A stretch of DNA of 64,000 bases. Origin: Paenibacillus sp. L3-i20 (GTDB taxonomy: Bacteria; Bacillota; Bacilli; Paenibacillales; Paenibacillaceae). The notes below the pieces were generated by a model. It did no database searches. It saw only the letters and a program-made list of their open reading frames with translations, and was not told the DNA's origin. Shown piece after piece: positions 27,658-36,849 of the stretch (position 1 is its first letter; every line of letters starts with the position of its first letter). The position numbers and the translations under genes were made by a program. Where the stretch lies: contig NZ_BQME02000002.1 of the NCBI RefSeq assembly GCF_022180385.2, positions 62,001-126,000 of the forward strand, read 5' to 3'.

Positions 27658-28593
27658 TCAACCTTTCTCAGGCAAAGCTGCTAAATGAGTACTGGATATC
27701 GCTTTCAGTGACAATGCGAGACCCTCCTCATCGAAGTAGCTTTTGTAGGATTGGTCGTATTCTGCTTTGATCGCTGCTCTTGCTTTTGTCTGCCGCTCTC
27801 TTTGCAAAGGATCAATATCTGGGATAGCAGTAATGAGTCGTTTCGTATAAATATGTTGGGGATTATTGAAAATGTCCTCAGTCGTCCCTTTCTCCACATA
27901 GCGTCCTTTATACATAATTCCAATGTGATCACACATATGCCTAATAATTCCAAGATCATGACTGATGATAAGATAGGTAAGCTTTAGTTCCCGCTGAATC
28001 TCTCTCATGAAATTTAATACTTGAGCTTGTACAGATAAGTCGAGTGCAGAGACTGGCTCATCTGCAATAATAAGTTTTGGCCTAAGTGCAATTGCTCTAG
28101 CAATTCCAATCCGCTGACGTTGACCTCCAGAAAACTCATGAGGATATTTGTAGATCGTCTCTGGGCTTAAACCGACTTGATCGAGTAGCGCTCTGACACG
28201 ACGCTTTTCATCAGCAGGGGATAATCGTTCAAAGTTGCGAAGCGGTTCGGCCACAATATCAATAATTCTTTTTTTTGGATTTAGAGACGAATAGGGATCT
28301 TGAAATATCATCTGAATATCTCTGCGACTGTCCAGTTGTTTACGGTTGATTTTTTGTGCAAGGTCATGCCCGCCGAATAATACTTTACCTGACGAAATTT
28401 CATTTAAGCCGATTATTGCGCGGCCGGTTGTTGTTTTCCCTGAACCTGATTCTCCAACTAGACCATATGTTTGTCCTTCTTCTATTGAAAAGCTAACCCC
28501 GTCTACTGCTTTTACTGATCCTTGTTTTGTTCCAAATACTCCGCCTCGTATAGCAAAATGAACTTTTAAATCTTCTACACTAAGAAATGACAT
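27658..28593 (-). CDS. Oligopeptide ABC transporter ATPase (OppF type)
   Basis: The 311-residue ATPase has Walker A GESGSGKTT, signature FSGGQRQRIGIA and Walker B LIIADEPVSALDL, plus the C-terminal oligopeptide-transporter region (HIYTKRLITAIPDIDP). GGAGG lies before the ATG, and the gene overlaps the OppD-type gene by 14 bases. The C terminus is extended past the usual end by about 40 residues without a recognised domain. Confidence 0.88.
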   Translation of the reverse strand: MSFLSVEDLKVHFAIRGGVFGTKQGSVKAVDGVSFSIEEGQTYGLVGESGSGKTTTGRAIIGLNEISSGKVLFGGHDLAQKINRKQLDSRRDIQMIFQDPYSSLNPKKRIIDIVAEPLRNFERLSPADEKRRVRALLDQVGLSPETIYKYPHEFSGGQRQRIGIARAIALRPKLIIADEPVSALDLSVQAQVLNFMREIQRELKLTYLIISHDLGIIRHMCDHIGIMYKGRYVEKGTTEDIFNNPQHIYTKRLITAIPDIDPLQRERQTKARAAIKAEYDQSYKSYFDEEGLALSLKAISSTHLAALPEKG

Positions 28594-29596
28594 GGTTGTG
28601 ATCCTCCTCTATACCGCCAGGGAAATAAAATTGCTTATGGCAGGTGCAGCGAACAAAGTGTCCTGGTGCAATCTCATGCATAGAAGGGGCTTTTTCGTGC
28701 ATAGACTCATCGATCCAAGGGATGCGAGATTGAAACCTACAGCCTTCACGGGGCAAGTTAATAAGAGAAGGTACCATTCCCTGAATGACGTGAAGGTTTT
28801 CTTTCATATCGTTGATGGTAGGAATAGATTGCAATAGAGATCTAGTGTAGGGATGGCGTGCTTCACTGAATAACCGATAAACATCGGTTATTTCAACAAT
28901 TTGTCCTGCATACATCACCGCGACCCGATCAGCTATTTCGGCGACGACACCTAGATCATGTGTGATCAAAATAATGCCGGCTTTACTCTCAACTTTCAGT
29001 TTTTTAATAAGTTCAAGAATTTGGAGCTGTATTGTCACGTCGAGCGCAGTTGTTGGCTCATCAGCAATGAGCAGCTTTGGATCATTTGCCATTGCTATTG
29101 CGATAATGACACGTTGACGCATTCCCCCTGACAGCTCGTGAGGGTACTGCTTGAATATTAGCGTAGGATTAGTAATTCCTACTTTATTAAGCAGCTCAAG
29201 TACCTTGGCTACACGATCTTTTTTAGAAATTTTCTTATCATGAAGTAAAATAGCCTCTTCAATCTGCTCACCGACAATCATTAGCGGGTTGAGAGCTGAC
29301 AGAGGATCTTGAAAAATCATTCCCATTTCTTTGCCTCGAAGCGCGTTTAACCTAACTGGTGACAATCCTACAAGTTCTACTTCTTTAAATTGAATGCTGC
29401 CATTAATTTTAGCTCTAGTGTGCAGACCCATAATGGAATAGGCTAAAGCACTTTTACCTGATCCAGATTCTCCTACAATTGCGAGAATTTCATTCGGACG
29501 AACGGAAAGAGATACATCATCAACTGCAGCGTAATAATCGTCCTCAATTCGGAAAGAGGTTGATAATCCATTAATAGTTAACAAAGCATCTTGCAT
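28580..29596 (-). CDS. Oligopeptide ABC transporter ATPase (OppD type)
   Basis: The 338-residue ATPase is the first gene of the importer operon. Walker A is GESGSGKSA, the signature LSGGMRQRVIIA and Walker B LLIADEPTTALDV. The C-terminal oligopeptide/dipeptide domain contains REGCRFQSR and HFVRCTCHK, the Cys-containing tail that binds an iron-sulfur cluster in some homologues. ATG 29596 has GAGGGGG just upstream and is preferred over the open frame to 29611. Confidence 0.87.
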   Translation of the reverse strand: MQDALLTINGLSTSFRIEDDYYAAVDDVSLSVRPNEILAIVGESGSGKSALAYSIMGLHTRAKINGSIQFKEVELVGLSPVRLNALRGKEMGMIFQDPLSALNPLMIVGEQIEEAILLHDKKISKKDRVAKVLELLNKVGITNPTLIFKQYPHELSGGMRQRVIIAIAMANDPKLLIADEPTTALDVTIQLQILELIKKLKVESKAGIILITHDLGVVAEIADRVAVMYAGQIVEITDVYRLFSEARHPYTRSLLQSIPTINDMKENLHVIQGMVPSLINLPREGCRFQSRIPWIDESMHEKAPSMHEIAPGHFVRCTCHKQFYFPGGIEEDHNHVIS

Positions 29597-30190
29597 GAAT
29601 AGCCCCCTCAAAACAGAATGATGACTGCTTGGAGTGTATTCTAAGTTGCTTGAATGAAAGTGTGCCTAGACAAAGAATGAATGTAGGACATTAGAAGACA
29701 TTTTAGGTTTGAACTAAGGAGGAATGAAGGAATTGAAATCACATTGTAGGTTAGCTAAAGGTAAATGCAGGAGTTGAGCTCACGATGTAAGTAGCACCGG
29801 CGACATTCCTAGGGAACGAAATTGTCACTTTAACATGTGATGCGGTGTGTAGGAGATATAAGTGTAGGGTGTATAACGCTCTGGATGTAATGCCCGTCAG
29901 CTATAATGCAGAGGATGTGCCTTTCGACGAATATTACATTTTTCTTCGAAAAGTGATAGAAAGAGAAGCGCTTACAAGTGAAAATGATAAAAAAGAAGGA
30001 AATAAACTTGGAAATCTTTAGAAAGAAATTATCATATTAGGCTAAAGGTGTCAATCGTATATAATAGATATATACGTTTTCTTCTTTTTGTCCATTAAAT
30101 GAATAAAGACTATATCAGCCCCAAAAGCAGGAAACGATGACTGATATGTGGAAATAAAACGAAGAATTCATTACATAAGTGAGGGATATT
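29597..30190. other. Divergent intergenic region with a cre-like site
   Basis: About 590 bases separate the minus-strand peptide importer from the plus-strand SWIM cassette. No gene is convincing. The plus strand is purine-rich in the half nearest the importer and holds four TGTAGG hexamers (29682, 29745, 29848, 29863). AGAAGCGCTTACAAG near 29964-29978 resembles a CcpA cre site with two mismatches. TATAAT at 30060-30065 may be the -10 of the SWIM operon, but no good -35 accompanies it. Confidence 0.45.
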
Positions 30191-31624
30191 ATGACCCAAA
30201 TTACTGAAGAATATATTGATTCATTAGCCCCTAATGCGGGAGCAATAAAAAACGGGAATGATTTGGTTCGTAAAAATAACTTTCAGCTATTATGTCGAAC
30301 TGTAGATCATACGCTTCTATTTGGAGAATGTAAGGGAAGCGGTAAAGTACCTTATAGCTGCTCTGTTGACTTCATAAAAGCAGAACAGCCTGTATTTCGT
30401 TGCTCCTGCCCAAGCCGTCAATTTCCTTGCAAGCATACATTAGGTTTAATGTACGCTTATGCCACGGGTAAGGCTTTTACGGTTGAAGAAATACCAGCAG
30501 ATATTGCAGACAAGCGTGAGAAAGCTGATAAGCGCGATGAGAAAAAGCGGGAAACGGCTGAGACTCCAGCGGGAACAGAGAGTAAGCGTAAAGTAAATAA
30601 AAATGCTCTTGCGAAGAAGTTTGCTGCTCAGTTAGAAGGGGTTGAACTGGCTCGTAAGCTGGTTCAGCAAATGGTTCAGTCCGGGCTAGCTTCTTTGGAT
30701 AATCGATCGATTAGAATGTTTGAAGATCAAGCAAAGCAACTTGGTAATTATTATGTTCCCGGGATTCAAACGGACATGCGTAAACTATTGTTTCTAATAG
30801 GCTCAAGTGAAAATAATGAGGCAATTTATTCGCAAATAGTAGAGCATTTAGCTGCTTTTCATGTACTACTTAAGCGGAGCAGAGAACATTTAAAAGCACG
30901 TATAGAAGGTTCCTCAATGGATATTACCAGCATTTTAGAAGAAAAAATCGGTCATGCTTGGCAGTTGTCTGAACTGCGAGAGTATGGACTAATACGTCAA
31001 GATGTCGAACTTGTACAATTATCGTTTCACTCCTATTCCGATGATGCCCGCGGTGAATATGTAGATGAAGGATACTGGATGCAGCTTCATGATGGAGAAA
31101 TAGTAGTGACGCGCAACTACAGACCTTTTCGTGCAGCAAAGCATATGAAGGAAGAAGACAGCATTTATTTGGTTGTTCAAACGAAGGAATTATTCGCTTA
31201 TCCTGGTGATATGAACAAGAGGGTACGCTGGGAAGAGATGATGATGCGAGAACTCGATGAAAGAGATCGAATGACTGTGCGTTCTTTTGCAGAACGTTCC
31301 TTTACTACAGCAATTAAAAATGTGAAAAATCAATTAAAAAATCCATTAGCAGATAAAAATCCGATTATTTTACTACTTGCAGAACAGATTGCAAAGAGTG
31401 AGCAGGAATATGTTCTCGTTGATGATCAAGGAGTAAGGATGCCGCTAGCGTCTATTTCAACAATTGGCCATCCTACTACGGAGCTTTTCTCCTATTTAAA
31501 TGAAAAATTGTTCTCTCATGTAGCTGTACTCGTTATGTTTGAAAATGATCTGTCTGCAGGGAAGTTAGTCGCTCAGCCACTTGCACTAATAACTGAACAA
31601 GAGATGATTCGTTTATTTTATTAA
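30191..31624 (+). CDS. SWIM zinc-finger protein of the MoxR/VWA cassette
   Basis: The 477-residue protein carries a SWIM zinc finger, C71-x-C73-x6-C80-x-H82 (FRCSCPSRQFPCKHTLGL), a fold usually tied to DNA or protein binding. A Lys/Glu-rich linker (about 105-145) follows, then a mostly helical region with no recognised domain. It resembles E. coli YehQ-type SWIM proteins. The ATG at 30191 has GAGGG five bases upstream; a GTG at 30179 is too close to that site. It is the first of five tightly spaced genes. Function is not established. Confidence 0.82.
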   Translation: MTQITEEYIDSLAPNAGAIKNGNDLVRKNNFQLLCRTVDHTLLFGECKGSGKVPYSCSVDFIKAEQPVFRCSCPSRQFPCKHTLGLMYAYATGKAFTVEEIPADIADKREKADKRDEKKRETAETPAGTESKRKVNKNALAKKFAAQLEGVELARKLVQQMVQSGLASLDNRSIRMFEDQAKQLGNYYVPGIQTDMRKLLFLIGSSENNEAIYSQIVEHLAAFHVLLKRSREHLKARIEGSSMDITSILEEKIGHAWQLSELREYGLIRQDVELVQLSFHSYSDDARGEYVDEGYWMQLHDGEIVVTRNYRPFRAAKHMKEEDSIYLVVQTKELFAYPGDMNKRVRWEEMMMRELDERDRMTVRSFAERSFTTAIKNVKNQLKNPLADKNPIILLLAEQIAKSEQEYVLVDDQGVRMPLASISTIGHPTTELFSYLNEKLFSHVAVLVMFENDLSAGKLVAQPLALITEQEMIRLFY

Positions 31625-31645
31625 TAGTTGGAGAAGGAGCTTATT

Positions 31646-33457
31646 ATGAGTATTCCATTATTGCGTGAACTGCATGAGGACGTTCGTCGACTAGTAATAG
31701 CAGGCGCAAGTATTGCGACTGATGATGTACGATTAAAACGTGTGCTGCCACAGTTGCAGCAATTAGGCGAAAAAGCACCCATTTTTAAAAGAGTTGCAGA
31801 AGAGGTAGCGGCAGTTACGGTTGCTCAGTCTGATCTAGTTGCGGATAAGTTATTAGATTTGGCAGTGCTGCTGCAAGCCGTTTTACATACGCAGAGCTCG
31901 ACAGATGCACCGGGTGAGCTACAAGCTGCGGGAGTAAAAAGTGCAGAAATGAAAGTTACAACGGTGATTCCTTATCGGAAGCTGAAACCTCTTATTGACT
32001 CGCTTACACAGAAGGGTGCCGGTCGGCTGGAACTAATTAAACAAGGTGTAGAGGATGGCTCCTTTATCGATATAAGAACATATATACCTGCTGTGCATGC
32101 TTTGAGGGATAGTTATTCTGAAATTGCTGATTATGTTGCTGATGTCATTATTCCGATTATTGGCGCACCTGCTCTTTCGATTTTAAATGAGCAATACGAT
32201 ATGAAAGGTAGCAGTGGTGATGCTAGGATGCTGGCATCGATTTATAAGCTGACAACGAATATGGAGGAGGTTTGGCCAAAGGTGTTATTGGCGCAGAAAG
32301 AAGGTGCGCTTCCTATTCGATTGACAGCTATTGCGTTAACTTCTGGAGTACCTCAATTTGAGGAAGAATTGTTAGATTTAACGCATGACAAGAAGAAGGA
32401 AGTTCGCAGTGCTGCATTAATGGCCTTATCTAGCTCTCGTTCGGAAATAGTGGAAAGTCGATTAATGGATGCATTGATGAAAAAGGATACAGACATAGCC
32501 GTTGCACCTATTCTAGCTTATCGTTCAACTTCTTTAACCGAACAGTTACTGAAATACGGGAACTCAGTCATAAACGATCTCATAGCTGCAGACGAGAAGG
32601 AGAAATTGATAGAAAAGGTAAGTGCAGTAATTTCTTGTCTTGAAGTAAGGTCTGATGAATTAGTAGTAAGGCAATTTTTGATGAAAGTTATTGATCTTAA
32701 AGGGCTGAATATTAAAGAAATGGCTCAATGTAGTTCGTATTCAGCAAATATTTTATTACAATCGAATGAAAAAGATGCTCTCGTTTTTCTACACGAGCTT
32801 CGTGATAGCCAACCTGATTTAATTTGGTTTTCATTCAAAGCAGCGATACAGTTTAAGCGCCCTGTCGAAATATACGATCTCTATGAAGGTTATCTAACAA
32901 ACAAAAAGAGTAAAACAACGAAAGACATACTGAATGTGTTTGAATATTGCACGAGTGATCCAATTTCAAGCTTATTCTTCTATAGTAAGCCGATTGAGGT
33001 TTTGGAATGGGATAAAAGATGGGTGGAGCGTCTGATAGCGCTAAATGAGGGGGACCTTGTATGTCGATTAGTGAAGCAATCTGATCAGAAAGTAATTGAT
33101 TATTTGGTTGATCAAATCAAAGTTGATACAAAACTTACGAATGACCGATCGTTCCGTAAATTTTTTGTATTATATCAGATCGGATACACCGAAACCGCTA
33201 ATCTTCTTATATCTGTTTTAGAGGATGCTCTAAAACTTCGCTATTATCACACGCACAGAGATATGCAGATTATCATCTTAATGCTTCCCTCAAGCTACTC
33301 AGAAAAAATTCGTCAATTGAGCGGCAATATGAAAACTAATTCTACGCGTGACCAAATCATACAATTAGCCGACAGCTTAGCCGCCAAACCGGCAGAGCTT
33401 GATATGAAAACAGAAGGAGCGGGATTAATAGCATGGATCAAAAACGAACTATTCTAA
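31646..33457 (+). CDS. HEAT-like repeat protein of the MoxR/VWA cassette
   Basis: The 603-residue protein is almost wholly helical. The segment KKKEVRSAALMALSSSRSEIVESRLMDALM is a HEAT-type repeat, and similar helical pairs seem to cover about residues 170-330. No catalytic motif is visible. Such solenoids usually act as scaffolds. ATG 31646 has GAAGGAG upstream and is preferred over the open frame from 31628. Its end overlaps the MoxR gene by 25 bases, which implies coupled expression. It could hold the AAA+ and SWIM partners together, but this is inference. Confidence 0.7.
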   Translation: MSIPLLRELHEDVRRLVIAGASIATDDVRLKRVLPQLQQLGEKAPIFKRVAEEVAAVTVAQSDLVADKLLDLAVLLQAVLHTQSSTDAPGELQAAGVKSAEMKVTTVIPYRKLKPLIDSLTQKGAGRLELIKQGVEDGSFIDIRTYIPAVHALRDSYSEIADYVADVIIPIIGAPALSILNEQYDMKGSSGDARMLASIYKLTTNMEEVWPKVLLAQKEGALPIRLTAIALTSGVPQFEEELLDLTHDKKKEVRSAALMALSSSRSEIVESRLMDALMKKDTDIAVAPILAYRSTSLTEQLLKYGNSVINDLIAADEKEKLIEKVSAVISCLEVRSDELVVRQFLMKVIDLKGLNIKEMAQCSSYSANILLQSNEKDALVFLHELRDSQPDLIWFSFKAAIQFKRPVEIYDLYEGYLTNKKSKTTKDILNVFEYCTSDPISSLFFYSKPIEVLEWDKRWVERLIALNEGDLVCRLVKQSDQKVIDYLVDQIKVDTKLTNDRSFRKFFVLYQIGYTETANLLISVLEDALKLRYYHTHRDMQIIILMLPSSYSEKIRQLSGNMKTNSTRDQIIQLADSLAAKPAELDMKTEGAGLIAWIKNELF

Positions 33458-34524
33458 GACAACCAGCTGAGCAGTTATATGCACATGAGCTAGAAGCGCT
33501 TAAAGCACACGACAAGGGTGAGAAACCCGCAGGTTGGCAGCTCTCGCCACGAGCGGTTCTTACGTTTATTACAGGAGGTCGGGCTGGCGACGTTGACATT
33601 ACACCTAAATATATTGGGCATTCGAGGTTAGTTGAAATTGCGATTGCAACTTTATTGACCGACCGTGCTTTATTGCTCATTGGTGAGCCTGGAACGGCAA
33701 AATCTTGGCTATCGGAAAATTTGACGGCTGCAATTCATGGCGATTCCTCTAAATTAATTCAAGGGACAGCGGGTACTAGCGAAGAGCAGGTCCGATATAC
33801 ATGGAATTATGCCATGTTAATTGCTAATGGACCTACTGAGGAAGCGCTTGTCAAAAGCCCGATATACCGGGCAATGGAAACTGGCGGTATATCGAGGTTT
33901 GAGGAAATATCACGTTGTGCTTCAGAGGTTCAAGATGCATTAATATCGATTCTGTCAGAAAAGACAATCTCTGTACCAGAGCTCGGAAGAGACATTCCAG
34001 CTGCTAGAGGTTTTTCGATTATTGCAACAGCGAATACACGTGATCGAGGCGTCAACGATATGTCCGCAGCACTTAAGCGACGTTTCAATATCGTTGTGTT
34101 GCCTGCTCCTTCTGATTTGGAGACGGAAGTTGCGATTGTACGTAAACGTGTTAGCGAGATTGCGACAAATTATCGATTAGGTGAAGCTGTGCCAGAAGAA
34201 GATGCAGTCCGCAAAGTTGTAACTATATTCCGAGAGCTTCGAAGTGGAATGACTGTTGATGGCAAAGAGAAATTGAAGCAGCCAAGCGGTGCAATTTCTA
34301 CAGCTGAAGCTATATCATTGCTCATTAACAGTATGGCGCTTGCAAGCAGCTTCGGAGATGGTCAAGTAGCCGAGGCGGATCTTGCTGCTGGATTACTTGG
34401 AGCGGTAGTTAAAGATGAAGCGAAAGATGATGCGGTATGGAAAGAATATTTAGAAAATGTGATGAAAAAACGGGGAGCAGAATGGAGAGAGCTCTATCGT
34501 GCTTGCCGTGAGCTAAGTTCGTGA
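33433..34524 (+). CDS. MoxR-family AAA+ ATPase
   Basis: The 363-residue ATPase is MoxR type, close in layout to E. coli YehL. Walker A is GEPGTAKS (84-91), the Walker B region is ISRFEEISRC, sensor 1 lies in IIATANTRDRG, and an arginine finger follows in ALKRRFN. MoxR ATPases work with VWA proteins to remodel or load metal into client complexes, like the ChlI/ChlD, NorQ/NorD and RavA/ViaA pairs. A VWA gene lies two genes downstream. It overlaps the next gene by four bases (GTGA). Confidence 0.9.
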   Translation: MDQKRTILRQPAEQLYAHELEALKAHDKGEKPAGWQLSPRAVLTFITGGRAGDVDITPKYIGHSRLVEIAIATLLTDRALLLIGEPGTAKSWLSENLTAAIHGDSSKLIQGTAGTSEEQVRYTWNYAMLIANGPTEEALVKSPIYRAMETGGISRFEEISRCASEVQDALISILSEKTISVPELGRDIPAARGFSIIATANTRDRGVNDMSAALKRRFNIVVLPAPSDLETEVAIVRKRVSEIATNYRLGEAVPEEDAVRKVVTIFRELRSGMTVDGKEKLKQPSGAISTAEAISLLINSMALASSFGDGQVAEADLAAGLLGAVVKDEAKDDAVWKEYLENVMKKRGAEWRELYRACRELSS

Positions 34525-36848
34525 GTACGGCTGCCGTTTCCAATAACGGCGTCCATTTATTCGGAATTCGTCATCTATCTCCAACAGGCGCCTATCATTT
34601 ACAAACATTCCTTAATGAGGTGAAGCCGGAGCTTGTACTCGTAGAAGGACCATCGGATGCAACAGAGCTAATTGGTCAAATTACTTTAAGTGGAGTAAAG
34701 CCGCCCATCGCAATACTAGCGTATACGGAACAGTTACCAATCCGTACACTCGTTTTTCCATTAGCAGAATATTCTCCGGAGTATCAGGCTTTCCAATGGG
34801 CAGAAAGACATGGAGCAGAAGCACGATTTATTGACTTACCATCTGCAGTATCTGTTAGCCTGCATACAAGCTTAAGTGCTGCTAGTGAAAAGGAAGAGCT
34901 AGCAGAAGCTGTCCGCTTGCATCGTAAGGAAGTCAATAATCGTTATGAGGAGGTTGCATTAAGAGCTGGAGACTCCGATTATGAAACGTATTGGGAGCGA
35001 TCTTTCGAACATTGTAATGAGCCCAGTACATACCGTCGCTCGATACATACATTTTCAAGTGAAATGCGTACTATTTCTGAGGCGGAAGAACGAATGTATA
35101 CACCATTGGAAACTGCTCATAACGATATCCGTGAAGCCTATATGCGTGCAAAAATTGCTGAAGCCATTGCTGAGGGTATACCGGCAGAGAAAATTGTAGT
35201 TGTTATTGGTGCGTATCATGTATCTGGACTGGAAGCAAATCTTGAGGGAATAACAGAGGAAGAAGTGGCTTCACTTCCCAAAATCTCCACAAAGTTGACG
35301 CTCATGCCTTATTCGTATTACAAGCTCTCTAGTCAATCCGGGTATGGAGCAGGTAATGTGTCTCCATATTATTTCGAACTTGCTTGGCAATGTTTGGTCA
35401 GGGGGGACCTTGCCATGCTGCCCTCTCTTTATTTGGCTACAATCGCAGGTCATATGCGTCAGAGTGGAACATATCGTTCTGCGGCATCTGTAATCGAAGC
35501 AGTAAGGCTGGCTGAAGCGCTTGCCTCGATGCAGGGAGGACGATTGCCAACTTTGCGTGATCTTCGCGATGCTGTCATTACTTGCTTTGGATATGGTGAG
35601 CTTGCAATAGTAGCTGATGCACTTGCAAGAGCCGATGTCGGAACGGCCATCGGCTTTTTGCCCGAAGGGATTAGCCAAACGCCGATTCAAGAGGATTTGA
35701 ATCGAAATTTAAAATCGTTGAAGCTGGAAAAATACAAAATGACAGTCGCAACTGATCTGGAGCTTGACCTTAGGGAAAATAGAAGGGTGAAATCGGAAGA
35801 GGCTGCTTTCCTCGATTTAAGAAGATCCTTTTTCCTTGAGCGCCTTCAGTTGTTGCAAATAAGCTTTGCTAAGAAGCGCGTAGTCCAGCAGAGCGGGGCT
35901 ACTTGGAGTGAGAATTGGATACTATGCTGGACTCCTGAGGCTGAAATTGAAGTCGTGGAATCGATTATGAAAGGTGAAACGATAGAGCTTGCTGCAGCAT
36001 TTTTCATAAAGGAATCATTGTCACATAGCACTACTATATTGGAAGCAGCTGCTCTTGTGAAGGCTGCTTGGCAGTGCGGTCTGCCTACTTCTATGGAAGA
36101 TGCTCGTCGGACGTTGCAGCAGCTCGCTGTAGAATCAGGGGATTTCGCACAAATTGCCGGGACGCTCAGAGAGCTTTCCACACTAGTGTTATATGGGGAT
36201 GTCCGCAAAATAGATACAGCTGTTCTTGTTCCGCTGCTTCAACAGTTATTCCTTCGTGGAACACTGATTCTTATCGATTCAGCTGCTTGCAGTGATGACG
36301 CAGCTACGAAAATGGCTTCTGCAATTATTGATATGCACGCTGTGTCTCAACAGCATTTTGAAATGGTTGACGACGAGCGTTGGATAGGACAGCTTGAAGG
36401 GCTTGCCTATCGTGATGATCGTAATGCAAAGCTATCGGGACTTGCATTTGCGTTGCTGCTTGAGCGCAACCTCGTTGATAACGATCGTTTATCGAGAGAA
36501 GTTTCCAGACGATTATCTCCTGGCATACCAGCTGATATCGGAGCGGGATGGTTTGAAGGGATGTCGCTTCGTAATCGTTATGTGTTGTTATCGCGCAGGC
36601 AACTTTGGGAACAGCTAGACATCTATACACAATCGCTTGACGAAGAACAGTTTCGCAGATCGCTTGTATTTCTCAGAAGAGCTTTCTCTACTTTTGAACC
36701 AAGAGAGAAAAATACAATTGCCGAATTGTTAGGTGAATTATGGGGATTTGGCGAGATTGAGGCGGCCGATGTTCTACAGCGTCCACTTAGCGATGAAGAG
36801 CAGCAAAAATTAGACGAGCTCAATGAGTTCGACTTTGGAGACTTATAA
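34521..36848 (+). CDS. DUF5682-family protein (YehM-like, TraB/EreA-type N-terminal region)
   Basis: The 775-residue protein starts VHLFGIRHLSPTGAYHL, followed by LVLVEGPSDA and, near residue 230, VVVIGAYHVSGL. This GIRH, EGP and GAYH set is like the conserved motifs of the TraB/EreA/ChaN superfamily, putative metal-dependent hydrolases, and fits DUF5682. The rest is a long helical region without known domains. It starts with GTG inside the MoxR stop (GTGA overlap). The protein is the least understood member of the cassette, and its enzymatic activity is unproven. Confidence 0.75.
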   Translation: MSTAAVSNNGVHLFGIRHLSPTGAYHLQTFLNEVKPELVLVEGPSDATELIGQITLSGVKPPIAILAYTEQLPIRTLVFPLAEYSPEYQAFQWAERHGAEARFIDLPSAVSVSLHTSLSAASEKEELAEAVRLHRKEVNNRYEEVALRAGDSDYETYWERSFEHCNEPSTYRRSIHTFSSEMRTISEAEERMYTPLETAHNDIREAYMRAKIAEAIAEGIPAEKIVVVIGAYHVSGLEANLEGITEEEVASLPKISTKLTLMPYSYYKLSSQSGYGAGNVSPYYFELAWQCLVRGDLAMLPSLYLATIAGHMRQSGTYRSAASVIEAVRLAEALASMQGGRLPTLRDLRDAVITCFGYGELAIVADALARADVGTAIGFLPEGISQTPIQEDLNRNLKSLKLEKYKMTVATDLELDLRENRRVKSEEAAFLDLRRSFFLERLQLLQISFAKKRVVQQSGATWSENWILCWTPEAEIEVVESIMKGETIELAAAFFIKESLSHSTTILEAAALVKAAWQCGLPTSMEDARRTLQQLAVESGDFAQIAGTLRELSTLVLYGDVRKIDTAVLVPLLQQLFLRGTLILIDSAACSDDAATKMASAIIDMHAVSQQHFEMVDDERWIGQLEGLAYRDDRNAKLSGLAFALLLERNLVDNDRLSREVSRRLSPGIPADIGAGWFEGMSLRNRYVLLSRRQLWEQLDIYTQSLDEEQFRRSLVFLRRAFSTFEPREKNTIAELLGELWGFGEIEAADVLQRPLSDEEQQKLDELNEFDFGDL

Positions 36849-36849
36849 T

